DNA of 64,000 bases from Gammaproteobacteria bacterium (lineage in GTDB: Bacteria > Pseudomonadota > Gammaproteobacteria > JAJPIJ01). Shown piece after piece: positions 58,442-64,000 of this stretch. How positions within the stretch are numbered: the first letter of the stretch is position 1; every line of letters starts with the position of its first letter. The stretch spans positions 186,001 to 250,000 of the forward strand of contig JAJVIQ010000003.1 in NCBI GenBank assembly GCA_022071965.1, in the 5' to 3' direction. Made by a program: the position numbers and the translations under genes. A model generated the notes under the pieces. The model ran no database searches, was not told the origin of the DNA, and saw only the letters and a list, made by a program, of their open reading frames with translations.

Positions 58442-59437
58442 TCAGCCGTTGTCCGAGCCGCCCGCTGCCTGCGCCTGGCGCAGGGTGCGGATCTGATTGT
58501 TCATGATGCTGAGCACCTTGTCCGCGTAGCGCGGGTCGGTGGCATAGCCGGCTCCCTGCAGGGAGCGGATGTAGGATTCCGGATTGCCCGCGTTCCGGAG
58601 CGCGCGCGCGTAGCGCGGGCGGCTCTGCAGGAAATCGACGTAGTCGTTGAAGCTGTGCGAATAGGATTCGTAGGCGCGGAACGGTGCCAACTCGCGACGC
58701 GCCACACCATTCCCGTACTCGAGCGTGCTCACCCGCATCCGCTCGCCCGCCCAGCTCGAGCCGGCCTTGATGCCGAAGAGATTGAAGCTGGAGTCCCCGG
58801 CGCGGTCGCGGATCATGTGCTTGCCCCAGCCGGTCTCGAGCGCCGCCTGCGCCAGCAGCAGGTCCGGATCCAGGCCCAGTTTCCTGCCCGCCGCCTCGGC
58901 GTGCGGCGCCAGCGCGCGCACGAATTCCTCGCGCGAACCGAAGGTGCGCGGATTGTAAGCCGGGCTCTCTTCAGGCGCATCGGCCGGCCCGGCATCGTCC
59001 GTCGATTCGCCGACGGCGGCGGCGACACGCTCGGAGGTCTCCAGCTGCCGCATCGTCTGCAGAGGCTCGCCGTGCATGCCCTGCCACCAGCGGGGCTCGA
59101 ACGTGGCGAGCGCCCCGGCGTCCACCGTGCCGGTCTCCCCCGGCATGATCTGCTTCAGCAGCATGTCGGCGAAGCCGAGGTCGCCACGCCTGGCGATGTC
59201 CGCGGATATCTGCTTGTCGAAGAGGTCCTGGTAGAGCTCGGTCTGCGAGCTGTCGAACATTCCGCTGAAGTTGTTCGCCTCGCGCATGCTCTGCAACATG
59301 GTCTGTACGAACAGGGCCTCGAACTGCCGGGCCACGGCATGCGCGGCCTCGGGCGAGTTCCTGCGGGCCTGGGCGCGCAGGCCAGCCAGTGCGCCGAAAT
59401 CCGTGCCTGCCAGCGCCTTCTCGAAGCCGTTCGCCAT
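58442..59437 (-). CDS. flgJ: Rod cap and muramidase FlgJ
   Basis: This 331-residue bifunctional protein has an N-terminal rod-capping domain (AVARQFEALFVQTMLQSMRE) and a C-terminal glucosaminidase domain (LDPDLLLAQAALETGWGKHM, FNLFGIKAGSSWAG, FRAYESYSHSFNDYVDFLQS) that cuts peptidoglycan for rod passage. The catalytic glutamate is in AALETGWG. The ATG overlaps the flgI stop (ATGA). The dual-domain form is typical of gammaproteobacteria. Confidence 0.95.
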   Translation of the reverse strand: MANGFEKALAGTDFGALAGLRAQARRNSPEAAHAVARQFEALFVQTMLQSMREANNFSGMFDSSQTELYQDLFDKQISADIARRGDLGFADMLLKQIMPGETGTVDAGALATFEPRWWQGMHGEPLQTMRQLETSERVAAAVGESTDDAGPADAPEESPAYNPRTFGSREEFVRALAPHAEAAGRKLGLDPDLLLAQAALETGWGKHMIRDRAGDSSFNLFGIKAGSSWAGERMRVSTLEYGNGVARRELAPFRAYESYSHSFNDYVDFLQSRPRYARALRNAGNPESYIRSLQGAGYATDPRYADKVLSIMNNQIRTLRQAQAAGGSDNG

Positions 59438-60531
59438 CAGATCACCACCAGCTCGGCCTTCAGCGCGCCGGCCTGCTTGAGCGCCTCCAGTATCGCGACC
59501 AGATCGCCCGGTGCCGCGCCCACCGCGTTCACGGCGCGCACGATCTCGTCGAGCCGGACGCCCGGGTTGAAGAGGAACATGCGGTTCTTCTCCTCCCTGA
59601 CGTCGATGTTCTGCTTCGGAACCACGACCGTATCGCCGCGCGACAGGGGCGGCGGCTGGCTGACGACGGGGTCGTTGGTGATCGTGACCGTCAGGCTGCC
59701 GTGCGTCACCGCGGCAGCGCTGACGGCCACGTGCTGACCGATGACGATGGTGCCGGTGCGCGAGTTGACGACCACCTTGGCGGCCGCCTCGCCCGGGGAG
59801 AGCTCCAGATTCTCGACCTGCGACACGAACGCCACCCGTTGCTGCGGGTCGACGGGCATGGCGACGGCCACGGAGGAGCCGTCGATCGGCTGGGCCCGCC
59901 CGCCATTGGCATTGATGGCCTCGGCCATGCGGGTGGCGGTGGTGAAATCCGGGGCGTTGAGCGTGAGCACCAGCTGGTTTCCATGGTTGAACGCGGTCAT
60001 GACCTCGCGCTCCACGGTCGCGCCGTTGGCGATGCGTCCGCTGCTCGGCACGTTGATGCTGATCGAGGAACCGTCCGTGGTCTCCACGCCAAGTCCGCCG
60101 ACCACCACGTTACCCTGCGCGATCGCGTAGATGTTGCCGTCGGCGCCCTTCAGCGGCGTCATGACGAGGCTGCCTCCGCGCAGGCTCTTGGCATCGCCGA
60201 TCGAGGACACGGTCACGTCGATGGTCTGCCCGGGCTTCGCGAACGCCGGCAGCATCGCATGCACGATGACCGCGGCCGCGTTCTTCAGTGAAGGATTCGT
60301 TTTTTCCGGCAGCGTGACACCCAGCTGCTTGGCCATGTTCTTGGCACTCTGGGTGGTGAACTGGGTCTTGTCGCCGGTGCCATCGAGGCCGACGACCAGG
60401 CCGAAGCCGACGAGCTGGTTGTCGCGCACCCCGGCGATCCGCGCGATGTCCTTGATGCGCTCGGCCTGCGCCGTGGCGGCGAGCACGGCCAGCAGCGCGC
60501 CGGCCATCACATCCATCAACACCCGCTTCAT
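59437..60531 (-). CDS. flgI: Flagellar P-ring protein FlgI
   Basis: This 364-residue periplasmic protein has a signal peptide ([16 protein letters not shown]) followed by [40 protein letters not shown] and NVAAVMVHA-like [19 protein letters not shown]. It ends in [20 protein letters not shown] and [19 protein letters not shown], both classical for FlgI. I start at ATG 60531 with AGGG nine bases upstream; an ATG two codons earlier is possible. It forms the ring in the peptidoglycan layer. Confidence 0.96.
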   Translation of the reverse strand: MKRVLMDVMAGALLAVLAATAQAERIKDIARIAGVRDNQLVGFGLVVGLDGTGDKTQFTTQSAKNMAKQLGVTLPEKTNPSLKNAAAVIVHAMLPAFAKPGQTIDVTVSSIGDAKSLRGGSLVMTPLKGADGNIYAIAQGNVVVGGLGVETTDGSSISINVPSSGRIANGATVEREVMTAFNHGNQLVLTLNAPDFTTATRMAEAINANGGRAQPIDGSSVAVAMPVDPQQRVAFVSQVENLELSPGEAAAKVVVNSRTGTIVIGQHVAVSAAAVTHGSLTVTITNDPVVSQPPPLSRGDTVVVPKQNIDVREEKNRMFLFNPGVRLDEIVRAVNAVGAAPGDLVAILEALKQAGALKAELVVI

Positions 60532-60560
60532 GTGCATGCCCTGCCCGATTGCCTGGTTGA

Positions 60561-61310
60561 TCAGAGCGGCGAGAGCGCGCTGGTGAAGAATCGCGTCAGC
60601 CAGCCGGCCTTGTTGGCGCTGGCGGTCTGCCCGTCGCCGTTGTAGATGATGGTGGCGTCGGCGACCTTGGTCGACGGTATGGAGTTGTCCGTGCCGATGT
60701 CGATCGGCCGCACGATGCCGGAGAGCTTCACGTACTCGTTGCCCTGGTTGATGCGTACGCGTTTCTCGCCCCGTACCACGAGATTGCCGTTCGGGAGCAC
60801 ATCCGCGACCGTTACCGTGATGTCGCCGATCAGGCTGTTGCTCTGCTCGTTGTCGCCCTTGCCCTCGAAATCCGAGGTGGCGCCCATCGAGGTCTCCAGC
60901 GTGTTGTTGTCGGTGTCCGCCAGAGGCAGCGCGCCGGGCAGACCGAACTGCGGGGTGGAGCCGAGTATCGTCGGATTGGCGATGCTCGTCGAGCTCTCCC
61001 TGTCGAAACTGCTGCTGGAGGAGCTTTCGGCCTCGGTCTTCTCCACCAGTTTGATGGTCAGCGTATCGCCGATGCGACGCGCCTTGGCGTCCTCGAACAG
61101 GTAGAGGTTGTACCCGGGCTGATAGATGGACCCGCCGGGGTGCTGCTCGGCCGGCACGCGTGCCGCCGGCATGGCCGCGGCGAACTCCGGGTCGCGCCGC
61201 GGTGCGTTCCCGGTGCAGCCGCTGAAAGCGATGATGGCCACGGCGAGGAAGATCCAGGCCGCCACCAGCGTGGCCCTGTCGTACATGCGCGATGAAATCG
61301 CCTTGATCAT
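60561..61310 (-). CDS. flgH: Flagellar L-ring lipoprotein FlgH
   Basis: This 249-residue protein has a lipoprotein signal ([14 protein letters not shown], lipobox FSGC) and the FlgH pattern: [60 protein letters not shown] and [20 protein letters not shown]. It forms the outer-membrane bushing of the flagellum. It starts 15 bases after flgG. Confidence 0.96.
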   Translation of the reverse strand: MIKAISSRMYDRATLVAAWIFLAVAIIAFSGCTGNAPRRDPEFAAAMPAARVPAEQHPGGSIYQPGYNLYLFEDAKARRIGDTLTIKLVEKTEAESSSSSSFDRESSTSIANPTILGSTPQFGLPGALPLADTDNNTLETSMGATSDFEGKGDNEQSNSLIGDITVTVADVLPNGNLVVRGEKRVRINQGNEYVKLSGIVRPIDIGTDNSIPSTKVADATIIYNGDGQTASANKAGWLTRFFTSALSPL

Positions 61311-61325
61311 GTTTCCGCCTGCCTG

Positions 61326-62111
61326 TCAGAGAGTCTGGGTCACGAAGCCCAGCATTTGATCCACGGTGGAGATGGCCTTGGAGTTCATCTCGTAGGCGCG
61401 TTGCGTCTCGATCATGTTCACCAGTTCCTCCACCACGTTGACGTTCGAGCTCTCCAGCGATCCCTGCACCACCGTGCCCATGCCGTCGGTGCCCGGCGTT
61501 CCGGTCTGCGCCGTGCCGCTCGACACGGTCTCCTTGAACAGGTTCTGGCCGATCGGCTGCAGGCCGAGCGGGTTGATGAAATCGGCGAGCTCGATCGTGC
61601 CGATCTGCTGCGGCGTGGAATCGCCGGCCACGAGCGCGCTCACCGTTCCGTCGGAGCCCACGGTGAGGCTCAGGGTGTCCTCGGGGATCGTGATCGCCGG
61701 CTCGACGAGGTAGCCCTCGGAGGTCACGAGCTGGCCCTCGGAATCCATCTCGAAGGACCCGTCGCGCGTATAGGAGATGCTGCCGTCGGGCATCAGGACC
61801 TGGAAGAAGCCGCGGCCCTGGATGGCGACGTCGAGCGGGTTGTCGGTCTGCTCGATGCTGCCCTGCCCGAAACTCTTCTCGGTGGCGACGATGCGCACGC
61901 CGGTGCCGAGCATGAGACCCGATGGAAGTTCGGAATTCTGCGAGGAGGCCGCTCCGGGCTGCCGCACCGTCTGGTAGAGCAGATCCTCGAAGGAGGCGCG
62001 GTCGCGCTTGAAGCCTGTCGTGTTGACGTTGGCCAGGTTGTGCGCGATGACCTGCATGCGCGTGTTCTGGGCATCCAGTCCGGTCTTCGCGACCCAGAGT
62101 GCGGGTTCCAT
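61326..62111 (-). CDS. flgG: Distal rod protein FlgG
   Basis: This 261-residue protein has the rod/hook termini: [20 protein letters not shown] and [20 protein letters not shown] at the start, [20 protein letters not shown] and [20 protein letters not shown] at the end. The segment [20 protein letters not shown] is typical of FlgG. A 142-base gap to flgF is longer than elsewhere in the operon and contains short direct repeats (GTCGTG and GTGATT words), but no clear promoter. Confidence 0.96.
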   Translation of the reverse strand: MEPALWVAKTGLDAQNTRMQVIAHNLANVNTTGFKRDRASFEDLLYQTVRQPGAASSQNSELPSGLMLGTGVRIVATEKSFGQGSIEQTDNPLDVAIQGRGFFQVLMPDGSISYTRDGSFEMDSEGQLVTSEGYLVEPAITIPEDTLSLTVGSDGTVSALVAGDSTPQQIGTIELADFINPLGLQPIGQNLFKETVSSGTAQTGTPGTDGMGTVVQGSLESSNVNVVEELVNMIETQRAYEMNSKAISTVDQMLGFVTQTL

Positions 62112-62253
62112 TCTGTTTCTCCGTCGGTGCCAATGGCACCAGTCAGGGTGTGTGTCGTGAGTCGTGTTTGCCGAGTCGTGATTGGTGATTCGGCCTGGCC
62201 GGGCATGGCAACGACCGGTCGCCGGTCACGCCTCACCGTATGCCAATCATTTT

Positions 62254-62994
62254 CTATGCCATCCGCATCAGCTGCGACATGGCGGCGTCATTCTTCTCGG
62301 CGGTCTGCATCGCCTTGACCTGCAGCTCGAAGTTGCGCTGATAGGTCATCATGTTGATCATCTCGGAGACCGAGTTCACATTGCTGCTCTCCAGCGCGCC
62401 CTGCACCACGCGCACCGCGGCGTCGGCCTCGAGATTCGCGCGGTTTTTCTGCCGAAACAGGCCGTCCTCGCCCTTGTACAGCTCCCTGGTGTCCGGCCTG
62501 ACGAGCTTCAGGCGATCGACCACCACCAGCGCTTCGGAGCCCTGGCCGACCGGGCGGATCGAGATCGTGCCGTCGGCGGCGATGACGACGGCATCCGCCG
62601 GCGGAATGGCAACCGGTCCGCCGTTGCCGAGCACCGGCCGACCGATGCCGGTCTCCAGCATGCCGTTGCCATTCAGCCGCAGGTCCCCCGCGCGCGTGTA
62701 GGCCTCGGTGCCGTCGGCCGCCTGCACCGCGAGGAAACCCTCGCCGTCGACCGCGACGTCGAGGTCGTTGCCGGTCGTTTCGAGCGAACCGGGCTGGAAG
62801 TTCACGGCCGGCCGCTCCGCCATCGCGTAGACGCGCGAGGGCTGGCCGGGGCCGAAGACCGGCATGGCGCGAAACGCCTCGAGGTCGGCGCGGAAACCGG
62901 GGCTGGCGGCATTGGCGAGGTTGTTCGACGCCGCGGCCTGCTGCATCAGCATCTGCCGCGCCCCCGTCATTGCCAGATAGACCATCCGATCCAT
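62254..62994 (-). CDS. flgF: Proximal rod protein FlgF
   Basis: This 246-residue rod protein begins MDRMVYLAMTGARQMLMQQA followed by ASNNLANAASPGFRADLEAF, as in FlgF, and ends ALESSNVNSVSEMINMMTYQ with RNFELQVKAMQTAEKNDAAM. The central part is shared with FlgG. It starts 33 bases after the flgE stop and continues the operon. Confidence 0.95.
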   Translation of the reverse strand: MDRMVYLAMTGARQMLMQQAAASNNLANAASPGFRADLEAFRAMPVFGPGQPSRVYAMAERPAVNFQPGSLETTGNDLDVAVDGEGFLAVQAADGTEAYTRAGDLRLNGNGMLETGIGRPVLGNGGPVAIPPADAVVIAADGTISIRPVGQGSEALVVVDRLKLVRPDTRELYKGEDGLFRQKNRANLEADAAVRVVQGALESSNVNSVSEMINMMTYQRNFELQVKAMQTAEKNDAAMSQLMRMA

Positions 62995-63027
62995 GCGCGT
63001 TTCCCCGGGCCGTCAGCCGTTCGATGA

Positions 63028-64000
63028 TTAGCGGATGTTGATGATCGACTGCGTGACCTGGTCGGCGGTCTGGATGACCTGCGCATTCGCCTGGAAGTTG
63101 CGCTGCGCGACGATCATCTTCACCAGTTCCTCGGAGAGATCGACGTTGGACTCCTCGAGCGCCCCACCCTGGATGAGGCCAAGATTCGACGACCCCGGCG
63201 AGGAGATGAGTGGCGCTCCGGCCTCGTAGGTCTCGGCCCAGTTGGTATCGCCCACCGGCTGCAGACCCTGCTGGTTGGCGAAGTTCGCCAGCGCGATCTG
63301 CCCCAGCGTCACGGCCTGACCGTTGGAGTAACGGGCGAAGATGACGCCGGTCTTGTCGACGTCGATGCCGCTCAGGGTGCCGGTCGTGTAACCGTCCTGA
63401 ACCATGCTGTTGACCGAAAACGGACTTCCGTACTGCGTGCTCGTGCCGTAGCTGACGTCGAGCGTCATCGCGGCGCCGCCGCCGCCAGGCGTGAACGAGG
63501 CGGTGGTGAACGTGCCGCCAGCGGGTGCGGTAAGCGCGCCGCTGGTGTCGAAGGTCAGCGCCGTCGGGCCGTCCACCGCGGTTCCATCGACATACGTGTA
63601 GGTATTCCACGCATTCGCGCCCGTCTTCACGTAATACATGCTCGCGATGTGTGAGTTCCCGAGCGAGTCGTAGACCGTCGTCGAGGTGGCATTGTTATAG
63701 CTGGCGGTATCGGTCGGATCGAAGGTGCCGACCGACGGCACGCTGGCCGAGGAGTCCAGGTTCAATCCGATGGTGATCCCGGTCGTCGCCGATGGCGAAA
63801 CGTTCGAGGTGTTGATCAGCAGATCGCCGGTCGCGCCGGTGATATTGCCGGTGGCGTCCGCCTGGAAGGCCTGCAGGCGCTGATTCTGCGCGTTCACGAT
63901 GTATCCCTGCCGGTCCACTCCGAAGGCGCCGGCACGCGTGTAGAGGTTCGCACCGCCGTCGTTGACGATGAAGAAACCGTTGCCGTTGATCGCAAGATCG
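63028..64000 (-). CDS. flgE: Flagellar hook protein FlgE (5' end outside the window)
   Basis: The C-terminal 324 or so residues are present; the reading frame continues through the right edge (AINGNGFFIVNDGGANLYTR just inside it). Hook features are GYIVNAQNQRLQAFQADATG, the beta-rich middle with NATSTTVYDSLGNSHIASMY, and the end ALEESNVDLSEELVKMIVAQ with RNFQANAQVIQTADQVTQSI. The N-terminal start codon and promoter lie beyond the window, presumably together with flgB, flgC and flgD. Confidence 0.95.
   Translation of the reverse strand, partial: DLAINGNGFFIVNDGGANLYTRAGAFGVDRQGYIVNAQNQRLQAFQADATGNITGATGDLLINTSNVSPSATTGITIGLNLDSSASVPSVGTFDPTDTASYNNATSTTVYDSLGNSHIASMYYVKTGANAWNTYTYVDGTAVDGPTALTFDTSGALTAPAGGTFTTASFTPGGGGAAMTLDVSYGTSTQYGSPFSVNSMVQDGYTTGTLSGIDVDKTGVIFARYSNGQAVTLGQIALANFANQQGLQPVGDTNWAETYEAGAPLISSPGSSNLGLIQGGALEESNVDLSEELVKMIVAQRNFQANAQVIQTADQVTQSIINIR

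Noticed and set aside
62112-62253. Possible sigma-54 promoter before flgG
   Set aside because: A TTGGCACC word is present but no GC dinucleotide stands ten bases after the GG.

Overview
The window is GC-rich DNA from a gammaproteobacterium. The FlrA/FlrB/FlrC (FleQ/FleS/FleR) flagellar regulators with sigma-54 and sigma-28 promoter motifs point to that class. A SoxCD sulfur dehydrogenase pair next to a RegB/RegA redox two-component system suggests a sulfur-oxidising lifestyle. Family and genus cannot be read from the sequence. There are no rRNA or tRNA genes, no CRISPR array and no intact insertion sequence that I can see.

Layout. 0.4-4 kb: molybdate regulator and transporter (modE-like, modA, modB, modC) with a ModE-type operator. 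4-9 kb (minus strand): an iron/heme uptake unit of hemP, a small CxxC protein, a collapsed exbB/exbD relic, a TonB-dependent receptor and a PepSY membrane protein, with two Fur-like boxes. 9-11 kb: an intact nasS-type nitrate sensor next to a wrecked nasT. 11-24 kb: housekeeping and envelope genes (trmO, plsC, cdsA, an IalB-family protein, a DUF192 protein, an MxaD-like protein, a YVTN propeller, DUF2333, serC, a 1388-residue envelope protein of unknown function, an FKBP). 24-30 kb: a cNMP/HDOD signalling protein, regA-regB, and divergently soxC-soxD. 30-32.4 kb: a universal stress protein and a Ca2+/cation exchanger. 32.4-33 kb: two gene relics. 33-64 kb: a large flagellar cluster, mostly on the minus strand (fliK, fliJ-fliE, flrC-flrB-flrA, fliT-fliS-fliD-flaG-fliC, then flgL to flgE). 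Between fliC and flgL sits a plus-strand pair (HAD-domain protein and methyltransferase) followed by two decayed modification genes.

How the genes work together. The molybdate transporter would supply molybdenum for SoxCD and any nitrate reductase. RegBA lies divergent to soxCD, with two RegA-like sites between them. In the flagellar region, promoter motifs reproduce a Vibrio/Pseudomonas-type hierarchy. FlrA has its own terminator. flrBC, fliK and the HAD-methyltransferase pair each carry a GG-N10-GC sigma-54 element. fliC, and probably fliS, carry sigma-28 elements. A strong sigma-28 promoter also drives an unknown 63-residue gene lying antisense between fliK and fliJ; it is the best candidate here for an undescribed flagellar component.

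A second theme is gene decay. At least seven genes are truncated or internally deleted, several keeping both ends with the middle missing (exbB/exbD, nasT, a CDP-alcohol phosphotransferase, fkbM). Two more are frameshifted.
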